This document shows, piece after piece, positions 1 through 6,580 of a stretch of 8,908 bases of DNA. Below the pieces are notes generated by a model, which worked only from the letters and a program-made list of their open reading frames with translations, was not told the origin of the DNA and did no database searches. Each line of letters starts with the position of its first letter. Position 1 is the stretch's first letter. A program made the translations under genes and the position numbers. The DNA is from Anaerolineae bacterium (lineage in GTDB: Bacteria > Chloroflexota > Anaerolineae > JAFGEY01), in NCBI GenBank assembly GCA_016929205.1, contig JAFGJF010000260.1, positions 1 through 8,908 on the forward strand, in the 5' to 3' direction.

Positions 1-23
1 CTCCACAGTAAGGAGAACCGTTT

Positions 24-1100
24 ATGACGACGATGTATGCCTTTATTATGGCCGGCGGCGTTGGCAGCCGGCTCTGGCCTCGCAGCCGGAAAAAGACGCC
101 CAAGCAATTCCTGGATTTGCTCTCTGAAGAGACTATGCTGCAAGACGCGTACGCACGCTTGCAGCCGCTTGTTGCCCCAGAAAACATCTTGATTGGCACG
201 GGCGAGCTGTACGTCCCAATCGTGCGCGAGCAACTGCCGAGCCTGCCGGCCGAGAACGTCATCGTCGAACCGGCAGGACGGGGAACGGCCCCGGCTATCG
301 GGCTGGGCGCACTACACATCCAGCGTCGCGACCCCGATGCGACAATGGCTGTCGTCACCGCTGACCACCACATCGGACTGGTGGATCGCTTTCAACGCGT
401 CCTCGACGCGGCGGCCCGGGTGGCCCAAGAAGGTCACCTGGTGACGCTGGGGATCGCGCCCAGTTTTCCCTCAACCGGCTACGGGTACATCCAGCGCGGC
501 GCAAGGCTGACGACGATAGATGGATTCACGATCTATGCCGCAGAACGGTTTACCGAAAAACCAGATGCCGCGACGGCCGAGGCGTTTTTGGGCAGCGGGT
601 TGTACAGTTGGAACAGCGGCATGTTTATCTGGCAGGTTCGGGCGATTATGGCTGAATTTGAGCGCCAGATGCCGCACTTTTACGCCCAGTTGAACGAGAT
701 CGGACAAGCCGCCGGCACGCCGGACGCGCAGCCCACACTGAAACGGGTATGGCAAGCGGTCGAAAAACAGACGATCGATTACGGAATTATGGAGAACGCC
801 CCTGACGTGGCGGTGATCCCGACGCACATTGGCTGGAACGACATCGGCAGTTGGCACACCCTGATGGAACTGCTGGACGCGGACGCGGATGGCAACGTCA
901 CCATAGGCGATCATATCGCCGTCGACACGCACAACACGATGGTCTACAGCCCGAAAAAGCTGGTAGCAACGATCGGTCTCGACAGCTTGATCATCGTGGA
1001 AACGGACGACGCACTGCTGATCTGCCCACGAGACCGCTGCCAGGAAGTGCGCACCGTGATCGACATACTGCGCGCGCAGGGACGCGACGATCTTTTATAG
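24..1100 (+). CDS. manC: Mannose-1-phosphate guanylyltransferase (GDP-mannose pyrophosphorylase), single-domain
   Basis: Cytoplasmic enzyme that joins mannose-1-phosphate and GTP to give GDP-mannose, the sugar donor for polysaccharides, glycoproteins and GDP-fucose or GDP-rhamnose. The 358-residue protein shows the family signature at residues 11-29 (GGVGSRLWP, then SR and PKQF), which binds the nucleotide. Further family motifs are EPAGRGTAPAI (82-92), ADHHI (113-117), TGYGYI (151-156), EKP (178-180), WNSGMFIW (196-203), IDYGIMEN (251-258) and GWNDIGSW (270-277). Ser15 stands where Thr is usual. The length covers only the nucleotidyltransferase domain plus a short tail; the C-terminal phosphomannose isomerase domain of bifunctional ManC/AlgA proteins is absent. 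ATG 24 is chosen over ATG 33 because AAGGAG at 10-15 lies 8 nt upstream. The gene may belong to an operon beginning outside the window. The family call is very secure; the symbol is by homology. Confidence 0.95.
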   Translation: MTTMYAFIMAGGVGSRLWPRSRKKTPKQFLDLLSEETMLQDAYARLQPLVAPENILIGTGELYVPIVREQLPSLPAENVIVEPAGRGTAPAIGLGALHIQRRDPDATMAVVTADHHIGLVDRFQRVLDAAARVAQEGHLVTLGIAPSFPSTGYGYIQRGARLTTIDGFTIYAAERFTEKPDAATAEAFLGSGLYSWNSGMFIWQVRAIMAEFERQMPHFYAQLNEIGQAAGTPDAQPTLKRVWQAVEKQTIDYGIMENAPDVAVIPTHIGWNDIGSWHTLMELLDADADGNVTIGDHIAVDTHNTMVYSPKKLVATIGLDSLIIVETDDALLICPRDRCQEVRTVIDILRAQGRDDLL

Positions 1101-1102
1101 TT

Positions 1103-1131
1103 TTGCCGAATTTGGTCGTCTGTGATAGAAT
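1103..1131 (+). promoter_or_regulatory. Sigma70-like promoter with extended -10, upstream of the serine-type cluster
   Basis: TTGCCG (1103-1108) matches four of six consensus -35 positions. It is followed after exactly 17 nt by TAGAAT (1126-1131), with TGA directly before the hexamer as in extended -10 elements. Transcription would start near 1138 and leave a leader of about 127 nt before the aminotransferase ATG. It begins 3 nt after the manC stop, so it could separate the two transcription units. Prediction from sequence only. Confidence 0.5.
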
Positions 1132-1162
1132 GATTCTGTAACAAATACAATCATCATCCTTG

Positions 1163-1207
1163 CAACGATGGCGTTGAAGATAAATTCGACTCAGACGCTC
1201 TGTCTGG
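1163..1207 (+). promoter_or_regulatory. Two small stem-loops in the leader of the serine-type cluster
   Basis: CAACG (1163-1167) pairs with CGTTG (1172-1176) around a 4-nt loop, and CAGAC (1192-1196) pairs with GTCTG (1202-1206) around a 5-nt loop. Both are downstream of the predicted start site and upstream of the terminator hairpin. A second copy of CGTTG lies at 1228-1232, in the loop and first base of the 3' arm of the terminator hairpin, so CAACG could pair there instead. These are short stems and could be chance; they matter only because of the terminator that follows. Confidence 0.3.
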
Positions 1208-1217
1208 CTGTCACGGT

Positions 1218-1249
1218 GAGCGCGCCGCGTTGGCGCGTTCTTTTTGTTT
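1218..1249 (+). terminator. Intrinsic terminator or attenuator just before the aminotransferase
   Basis: Arms GAGCGCGCC (1218-1226) and GGCGCGTTC (1232-1240) form a nine-pair stem with one G-U pair and a 5-nt loop. TTTTTGTTT (1241-1249) follows at once. This is a strong Rho-independent terminator by eye. It may end the manC transcript, but it lies 118 nt after that stop, beyond a plausible promoter, and its T-run ends 2 nt before the AAAGGAGG ribosome-binding site (1252-1259). That placement also fits transcription attenuation of the downstream genes. Confidence 0.75.
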
Positions 1250-1264
1250 ACAAAGGAGGCTGGT

Positions 1265-2350
1265 ATGTATAAGAAACTCTTTATCCCCGGACCGACACAC
1301 GTCCGCGACGAGATCCTGGAGGCGCAGGCAGAGCGGATGATCGGGCACCGCGCCCCAGAATACGCCGCCCTGCAAAAAGAGGTCACCGGAAAGCTGCAGC
1401 AAGTGCTATACACCACGCAGCGCGTTTTCCTCTTTGCCTCCTCGTCGACGGGGGTCATGGAGGGCGCCGTGCGGCAGTGCTCGACAAAAAGGGTACTGAA
1501 TACGATTTGTGGCGCGTTCTCTAAGCGATGGCACGAGATCACCGTCGCCAACGGCATTTCCTGCGACACATTCGAGGTGCCGATGGGCCAGGCCACGACG
1601 CCCGATCTGATCGACGAAGCGTTGTCCAAAGGCGACTATGACGCTATCACCGTGGTTCTCAACGAGACCTCGACCGGGATCACCAATCCGGTGCGCGAGA
1701 TCGCAGCGATGATCCGAAAAAAATATCCCGACATCGTGATCCTGGTCGACGCCGTTAGCGGCATGGCCGGGATCAAGATCGAATTTGACGCCTGGGACAT
1801 TGACGTCTGCCTGGCTGGCGTACAAAAGTGTTTTGCCCTGCCGCCCGGACTAAGCGTGTGTGCGGTCAGTGAGCGAGCGATGGCCCGGGCCAAGGAAGTC
1901 AAGAACAGCGGCTATTACTTTAGCTTTTGGGACAACGACAAGTATTACCAGCGAAGCCAGACGCCGGCGACGCCGGCGATCAGCCTGATCAATGCAATGA
2001 ACGCCCAGTTGGACGATATGCTGGCCGAAGGGCTGGAAAACCGCTGGGCGCGCCACAAGGCGATGGCCGGATACGTGCAGGATTGGGCGCGCAGGCGTTT
2101 CAAACTGTACGGTGACGAGCGGTACCTCTCGCCGACGGTGACCAACGTGGAAAATTCGCGTCCCGACGGGTTGGGCAGTATCGACGTTGCCGCCCTGAAC
2201 GCCGAACTGGGCAAGCGCGGGGCCATGATCTCGAATGGCTATGGCGATCTGAAAGGCAAGTGTTTCCGAATCGCACACATGGGCGACCTGACCCTGGACG
2301 ACCTCAAGTGGCTGACAGGGCAGATCGACGACATATTAGACTTGACGTAG
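1265..2350 (+). CDS. Class V PLP-dependent aminotransferase (serine/phosphoserine or alanine-glyoxylate type)
   Basis: Cytoplasmic pyridoxal-phosphate enzyme of fold type I, class V, like serine-pyruvate, serine-glyoxylate and archaeal-type phosphoserine aminotransferases. The 361-residue protein begins with the family's IPGPT motif (7-11) and has GHRAPEY (28-34). SSSTG (59-63) lies at the cofactor phosphate site and NETSTG (133-138) on the substrate side. Asp162 in VDAVSG should contact the pyridine nitrogen, and Lys188 in GVQKCF is the expected Schiff-base lysine. ATG 1265 is chosen because AAAGGAGG (1252-1259) is 5 nt upstream; a TTG at 1244 in frame would start before that site. The adjacent phosphoglycerate-type dehydrogenase suggests it makes phosphoserine from phosphohydroxypyruvate, although it is not the classical SerC subfamily. 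A serine-glyoxylate or alanine-glyoxylate role is the alternative; sequence alone does not fix the substrate. Confidence 0.9.
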   Translation: MYKKLFIPGPTHVRDEILEAQAERMIGHRAPEYAALQKEVTGKLQQVLYTTQRVFLFASSSTGVMEGAVRQCSTKRVLNTICGAFSKRWHEITVANGISCDTFEVPMGQATTPDLIDEALSKGDYDAITVVLNETSTGITNPVREIAAMIRKKYPDIVILVDAVSGMAGIKIEFDAWDIDVCLAGVQKCFALPPGLSVCAVSERAMARAKEVKNSGYYFSFWDNDKYYQRSQTPATPAISLINAMNAQLDDMLAEGLENRWARHKAMAGYVQDWARRRFKLYGDERYLSPTVTNVENSRPDGLGSIDVAALNAELGKRGAMISNGYGDLKGKCFRIAHMGDLTLDDLKWLTGQIDDILDLT

Positions 2351-2369
2351 GTCACGCTTGCAGCGTGAC
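2351..2369. repeat. Perfect palindrome, 7-bp stem, directly after the aminotransferase stop
   Basis: GTCACGC (2351-2357) and GCGTGAC (2363-2369) are exact inverted arms around TTGCA, starting at the first base after the stop codon. Only CCCTTTT follows, so it is a weak terminator at best. It could slow 3' exonuclease decay and set relative expression within the cluster, or be a copy of a dispersed palindromic repeat. Confidence 0.6.
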
Positions 2370-2378
2370 ACCCTTTTG

Positions 2379-2427
2379 GAAACCGGGATCTTTGACCGGG
2401 TGTATTTTACCCGCAAAACCCGGTTTC
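2379..2427. repeat. Nested inverted repeats between the aminotransferase and dehydrogenase genes
   Basis: The outer arms GAAACCGGG (2379-2387) and CCCGGTTTC (2419-2427) match at all nine positions. Inside them CGGGT (2397-2401) and ACCCG (2409-2413) form a second stem with a 7-nt loop. With the palindrome at 2351 the 117-nt gap is almost entirely foldable. No convincing promoter was found in it. The function is unknown; mRNA processing, partial termination or a dispersed repeat element are all possible. Confidence 0.55.
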
Positions 2428-2450
2428 TATAGCCAACAAACTTGCACCAA

Positions 2451-2458
2451 CGGAGGTG
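2451..2458 (+). promoter_or_regulatory. Shine-Dalgarno that fixes the dehydrogenase start
   Basis: CGGAGGTG at 2451-2458 is a near-perfect ribosome-binding site 9 nt before ATG 2468. An in-frame GTG at 2456 lies inside this site and cannot use it, so the shorter reading frame is preferred. Confidence 0.75.
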
Positions 2459-2467
2459 AATCCAGCA

Positions 2468-3400
2468 ATGAAGCTGTTAATATGTGACAAGACGGATACT
2501 AATGCCATCGCCGCAATGCGCGGGGCAGGCATAACGGTCGACGAAAAACTGGGCATGACGCCCGATGAACTGGCAGCCGCCATTCCCCCCTACGAGGCTA
2601 TGGTCGTCCGCTCGGCGACCAAGGTCACGGCCAAAGTAATCGATGCGGCGTCTGACCTGAAGCTGATCGTTCGCGGCGGCGTGGGTCTGGACAATATCGA
2701 TGTTGGCTATGCGAAAACAAAGGGGATCACGGTACGCAACACGCCGCTGGCCAGCGCAGACTCGGTGGCCGAACTGGTGATCTGTTACATGATCGCCCTG
2801 GCGCGACGGATACCGCAGGCCACGGCCTCGATGTGCTTTGGCAAGTGGGAAAAGAAAGCGCTTCAGGGCAGTGAGATCCAGGGTAAAACCCTGGGGCTGA
2901 TCGGCTTTGGTAACATCGGCCAGGCTGTGGGGCGAAGGGCGTATGCCTTGGGAATGCGCGTGCTCTTTTACCGGCGCACCCCCACTTCATCCGACTTGGC
3001 CGAACAAGTCGATCTCGACACGCTGCTGGCCGAATCGGATTACATTTCGCTTCACGTGCCACTGACGCCTGAAACAGCTAACATGATCGACGCCGCCGCG
3101 TTCGCCAAAATGAAGGATGGGGTGCGCATCATAAACTGCGGTCGGGGCGGCACGCTCGACGAGGACGCATTGTACGAGGCGTTGAAAAGCGGCAAGGTCG
3201 CCGGGGCGGCGCTCGACGTCTATGCGGACGAAAAGGTGACCAGGGGCAACGCCCGGCTGTTCGAACTGTGCGACGCGGACGGGTTCTGCCAGGTCATCGG
3301 CTCGCCGCACATCGGCGCGTCGACGGTCGAAGCCCAGGCCCGGATCGGGCAAGAGGTGGCCCAGATCGCAATCGAATTCGCAACTCTAGCTCGCAGATAA
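2468..3400 (+). CDS. serA: D-3-phosphoglycerate dehydrogenase-type 2-hydroxyacid dehydrogenase, short form without ACT domain
   Basis: NAD(P)-dependent D-isomer 2-hydroxyacid dehydrogenase, probably oxidising 3-phosphoglycerate to 3-phosphohydroxypyruvate, the first step of serine synthesis. In 310 residues it has the substrate-domain motif RSATKVT (48-54), the Rossmann glycines GFGNIG (146-151), Arg226 in CGRGG, Glu255 in DVYADE and His281 in SPHIGAST. The last three form the family's catalytic Arg-Glu-His set. It ends right after the catalytic core, so the ACT or ASB regulatory domains of longer SerA proteins are missing and serine feedback by that route is unlikely. After the second Rossmann strand it reads FYRR (167-170), where NAD-specific SerA usually has an Asp (YDP-like); this suggests NADP use. 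Hydroxypyruvate or glyoxylate reductase is an alternative function. It sits between an aminotransferase and DUF1015. Confidence 0.88.
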   Translation: MKLLICDKTDTNAIAAMRGAGITVDEKLGMTPDELAAAIPPYEAMVVRSATKVTAKVIDAASDLKLIVRGGVGLDNIDVGYAKTKGITVRNTPLASADSVAELVICYMIALARRIPQATASMCFGKWEKKALQGSEIQGKTLGLIGFGNIGQAVGRRAYALGMRVLFYRRTPTSSDLAEQVDLDTLLAESDYISLHVPLTPETANMIDAAAFAKMKDGVRIINCGRGGTLDEDALYEALKSGKVAGAALDVYADEKVTRGNARLFELCDADGFCQVIGSPHIGASTVEAQARIGQEVAQIAIEFATLARR

Positions 3401-3423
3401 ACGCAGAGCAAGGCGCGATACGT

Positions 3424-3486
3424 CATGCATCATACGTCACGTTTCACGAATCACGAGCCACGTTTTGACGCTTGACGTTTCACGCG
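3424..3486 (+). repeat. Degenerate heptanucleotide tandem repeat
   Basis: Nine consecutive 7-nt units can be laid out from 3424: CATGCAT, CATACGT, CACGTTT, CACGAAT, CACGAGC, CACGTTT, TGACGCT, TGACGTT, TCACGCG. The CACG core recurs at exactly 7-nt intervals at 3438, 3445, 3452 and 3459, then the phase of the ACG core slips by one base. ACGTTTCACG occurs twice (3439-3448 and 3475-3484). It fills over half of the 115-nt gap between the dehydrogenase and DUF1015 genes. It resembles the short heptanucleotide repeats described in cyanobacteria; no function can be read from it. Confidence 0.6.
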
Positions 3487-3515
3487 TATTTTATGTTTTC
3501 TAGGAGTAACCACCC

Positions 3516-4859
3516 ATGGCAACGATCAAACCATTCCGAGGCGTGCGCTACAACGCCGCCAAAATCCCCAACCTGTCACAAGTCGTCAGCCAGCCATACG
3601 ACCGGGTGCGTTATGGGCTGCAAGAGCGGTACTATGCACAACACCCGTACAACATTGTGCGGATCATCAAGGGTGAAGAGCTGCCCGGCGACGTACCTGA
3701 CGAGCTGCAAGGCCCCAACTGCTACACGCGGGCCAAAGCGTATTACGAGCTGTGGCGGGCACAAGAAATCCTCAAACAGGATGACAAACCGGCAATATAC
3801 GTCTACCAGCAGCAGTTCGAGGTTGCTGGACAGCGCATGACCCGCAAGGGTTTGATCGCCGCACTCGAACTGAGCGAATTTGACGAGGGAGTGGTGTTGC
3901 CCCACGAGCGCACGCACGCCGGCCCCAAGGTCGATCGCCTGCGTCTGCTGCGCACGACCGGGGTCAACCTGGGGCAGATCTTTATGCTCTATCCCGACGC
4001 AGAGAATGCGGTCAGCGCCATGCTCGACGCGACGATCGCCGGGCAGTCCCCAGACGTGGACGCGGTCGAGATGTTTGAAAAGGATGTGCGCCAGCAGATG
4101 TGGGTCGTCGACGACGAGGCAACAATCCGCGCGGTGCAGGCTGAGATGGCCCCCAAGCGCAACCTGATCATCGCCGACGGGCACCACCGCTACGAGACAG
4201 CACTGAATTACCGCAGCGAGATGCGGCAGGCGCATCCCGACGCCGGCCCTAGGGCGGCATTCAACTATTGTATGGTCACCCTGGTCAGCATGCAGGATCC
4301 GGGGCTGGTCATCCTGCCCACGCACCGCGAGATTTTCGACGTGCCACAGGCCAGCGGCGAACAGGTGCTGCAGCGCGCGGCGTCCACTTTCGAGATCACA
4401 CCGGTCGCGGACCTGGGACGCTGCCTGACGACAATGGAACAGCACACAGAACGGCACGCCTTTGGGCTGTATGCGGAGAACGGCTACCACGTCCTGACCC
4501 TCAAGCAGCCAGAGCTGATCGAGCAACTGATCGATCTCGATCGCTCCCCAGACTGGAAATCGCTCGACGTCAGCATCTTGCACAACATCGTGCTCGAACA
4601 GGTCATGGCGCTGCCAGTCGAGGCGCTGGAGCAGCAGAGCATCATCCGCTACCACCGTGATCCGTCGCTGGCGGTAGGCAACATCGACAAGGGAGAGGGC
4701 AACCTGGTCTTTTTCCTCAATCCCACGCGCATGGTCCAGGTACAGGCCTGCGCCGGACAAGGGGAAAAGATGCCGCCCAAAAGCACAGACTTTTATCCCA
4801 AGGTGATCACGGGATTGACGATGATGCCGGCTGGCTTTATTCCACTCTTGGGGGTATAA
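3516..4859 (+). CDS. DUF1015 family protein, possible serine/phosphoserine-linked kinase or phosphotransfer enzyme
   Basis: A 447-residue protein of the DUF1015 family, which often lies beside serine-type aminotransferase and serA genes in clostridia and other bacteria. Recognisable features are an N-terminal FRGVRYN segment (7-13), SQPYD (25-29), the conserved LPHERT block (128-133) followed by GPKVDRL, and ADGHHRYE (220-227), the family hallmark. The DGHHR box resembles the GxHR-type motif of ParB/sulfiredoxin-like folds. Serine kinases such as archaeal SerK and SbnI belong to that ParB-like group, so a role in making or using O-phosphoserine is a reasonable inference, not a demonstrated one. 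There is no signal peptide or membrane segment, so it should be cytoplasmic. The start ATG 3516 follows TAGGAG (3501-3506) at 9 nt. The family call is secure; the function is uncertain. Confidence 0.88.
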   Translation: MATIKPFRGVRYNAAKIPNLSQVVSQPYDRVRYGLQERYYAQHPYNIVRIIKGEELPGDVPDELQGPNCYTRAKAYYELWRAQEILKQDDKPAIYVYQQQFEVAGQRMTRKGLIAALELSEFDEGVVLPHERTHAGPKVDRLRLLRTTGVNLGQIFMLYPDAENAVSAMLDATIAGQSPDVDAVEMFEKDVRQQMWVVDDEATIRAVQAEMAPKRNLIIADGHHRYETALNYRSEMRQAHPDAGPRAAFNYCMVTLVSMQDPGLVILPTHREIFDVPQASGEQVLQRAASTFEITPVADLGRCLTTMEQHTERHAFGLYAENGYHVLTLKQPELIEQLIDLDRSPDWKSLDVSILHNIVLEQVMALPVEALEQQSIIRYHRDPSLAVGNIDKGEGNLVFFLNPTRMVQVQACAGQGEKMPPKSTDFYPKVITGLTMMPAGFIPLLGV

Positions 4860-4962
4860 TGACATTACTTGATGCTTGATCTGGATCGCCCAATCCTGTC
4901 CCAAATATGACAATCCGGGTAGAGCAACAGAATATGTTTGAGCGTATCCTGGAGGCATCCCC

Positions 4963-6504
4963 TTGAACACCCCGTCTGCCACACACACTCGCTTTCTTGC
5001 CATCATCACCTGCCTGGGCCTGACCCTGGCTTTGTCAGCGCTGGCTCTGATCTCACTGGCCCTGGCGCTGGGCACCCTCCACGCGGCCGAGTCACCGCCG
5101 TCCTTGCAGTCGATCTACCCAGCACACAACGCCTTCACCGCCACCCTGAGCACGACGATCACGGTGAGTTACGACCAGCCGATCAGCGCGGCCACGGTAG
5201 CAGCATCACCTTTGTCGTGCACGGCATGCAGTCGGGGTTGGTGACAGCCACGCACGGGGTAATCGACGGTCATACGATCGTTGTCACCCCGACAAAGGGA
5301 TTTCATCAAGGCGAGCTGGTGTACGCCATCGCCACCACAGGCACTCTAAACGTCAGCGGCACGCAGTGGCAGTTCAATGCCGGGGTAATCCAGCCACGCT
5401 GCGTGGGCAGCTTTGTGCAATCAAGTCTTCTGCATCGCGTGTCTAACAGCAGCGCAGCATGGGGCGATTACGACAACGACGGAGACCTGGACATCCTGCT
5501 TACAGGTTGGGATGGCAGCATCGAAATTGCCTTGATCTATGAAAACAAAAATGGTGGGTTCTTCGTCGACAGTGTAGCCTCAGCCAATTTGGCCGGTGTA
5601 GCGTATGGCAGCGCAGCATGGGGTGATTACGACAACGACGGCGACCTGGACATCCTGCTCACGGGAGCGGCTCATCCTATCCGGGAACACGGGCAACGCC
5701 TTTGAGGTCGACGACGAAAGCGGGCAGATCGCGGTCAATAACAGCAGCGCGCTCGACTATGAAACGATGCCCGCTTTTTACCTGACCGTGACCGTCACCG
5801 ACGTCGGTGGGCTGAACGACAGCGCCGCGATCACGATCACCCTCAACGACGCCAACGATGCGCCAACGATCGCCGAAGGCGATTCGGTCGCGGTCACGAT
5901 GGACGAGGACAGCGCCCCCACGCCATTCGACTTGACCTTGCATGCCAGCGACCTGGAGGGCGACGTCCTGAGCTGGCGCATCCTCACTCCGGCGGAAAAC
6001 GGCATAGCAGCGGCAGGTGGCACGGGACCATCCAAACTCGTCGCCTATACGCCCGCCGCCGACTATGGCGGCACGGACAACTTTGTCGTCGAAGTCAGCG
6101 ACGGCACACTGACTGATACGGCCGTCGTGGACGTCACCATCCGGCCGGTCAACGACGCGCCAACACTGGACGATATCGCGGCGCAGACGATGACCGAAGA
6201 TGATACACTCTCTGTTTCCGTTACGGTGAGCGACATCGATACGGATGTGAGTGTCCTGACGTTGAGCGCCAGTTCGTCAAATACAGCGCTGGTGTCGCCA
6301 GCCCATATCCACTTTGCAGGATCGGGGACAAACCGCACGGTAACAATCACGCCCACGGCAGGGATGACCGGCACGGTATGGATCACCCTCACCATAGACG
6401 ATGGGACCGCGAGCACGCGCAAGGCGTTCGAGCTGACCGTACATGAACAGACAGAGTGGATGCTCTATATACCGGTGACGTTGAAGAATAACGCGGAATC
6501 CTGA
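4963..6504 (+). pseudogene. Secreted Big_5 / FG-GAP / cadherin-like repeat protein, broken by two frame disruptions
   Basis: The coding signal runs from TTG 4963 (TGGAGG at 4950-4955, 7 nt upstream) to 6504 but switches frame twice. Frame A (4963 to about 5198) gives a signal peptide with a hydrophobic core at residues 11-37 and a likely cut near LHA-AES, then the start of a bacterial Ig-like (Big_5) domain, SIYPAHNAF. Frame B (about 5199-5670) completes that domain (ITFVVHG) and adds two FG-GAP/VCBS units with calcium-type DYDNDGDLD loops. Frame A resumes near 5675 inside a cadherin-like repeat (SGNTGNAFEV), then two further repeats joined by NDAPT linkers and a YIPVTLKN tail. The first break is repaired by one added base; the second also seems to lose sequence. 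It may be a true pseudogene or an error from sequencing and repeat collapse. An intact version would be an exported adhesin-like surface protein. Confidence 0.8.
5452..5665 (+). repeat. Two near-identical 55-nt FG-GAP repeat units, 159 nt apart
   Basis: The units at 5452-5506 and 5611-5665 differ at only four positions by eye, and both encode AAWGDYDNDGDLDILLTG. The period is 53 codons, one FG-GAP/VCBS unit. The aspartates follow the DxDxDG calcium-loop pattern. The second copy ends at the point where the reading frame breaks and the FG-GAP fold is cut short. Confidence 0.8.
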
Positions 6505-6512
6505 TCCACGGC

Positions 6513-6541
6513 TTGACCATCCTACCCAAACGCGCTATACT
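6513..6541 (+). promoter_or_regulatory. Sigma70-like promoter, distal, for the redox operon
   Basis: TTGACC (6513-6518) and TATACT (6536-6541) each match five of six consensus bases and are 17 nt apart, an optimal spacing. Transcription would begin near 6548 and read through the phased repeats at 6581-6610, leaving a leader of about 167 nt. It looks constitutive, in contrast to the proximal promoter. Confidence 0.6.
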
Positions 6542-6580
6542 GTATTTAACACAGCCTGTCCGCGTCTGACTTCTTTTGAA

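Noticed and set aside
1138..1260. T-box or known riboswitch before the serine-type cluster
   Set aside because: No T-box bulge core or specifier-type loop is visible, and the leader of roughly 100 nt before the terminator is short for that class.
1244..1264. Upstream TTG start for the aminotransferase
   Set aside because: It lies before the strong AAAGGAGG site and adds seven residues ahead of the normal family N-terminus.
1168..1272. 34-codon leader ORF overlapping the aminotransferase start, considered as an attenuation peptide
   Set aside because: No Shine-Dalgarno precedes it, it has only two serine codons, neither clustered, and it reads through the terminator stem and the next start codon.
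2392..2434. Promoter before the dehydrogenase using TTGACC at 2392
   Set aside because: No -10-like hexamer occurs at 16-18 nt, and the later TATAGC has no matching -35.
3424..3486. CRISPR-like array
   Set aside because: Units are 7 nt, contiguous and degenerate, with no spacers and no cas genes.
4860..4962. Promoter or terminator between DUF1015 and the secreted protein
   Set aside because: Only short, weak stems and no paired -35/-10 were found; nothing beyond the TGGAGG ribosome-binding site could be supported.
3576..5075. Very long (499-codon) open frame on the minus strand opposite the DUF1015 gene
   Set aside because: It is antisense to a gene with clear family motifs, shows no recognisable domain, and arises from the strong GC codon bias of the + strand gene.
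4938..5705. A separate gene starting at TTG 4938 in the second frame
   Set aside because: Its first 85 or so codons are an out-of-frame reading of the signal peptide and Ig-like start; only the part after about 5199 is meaningful.
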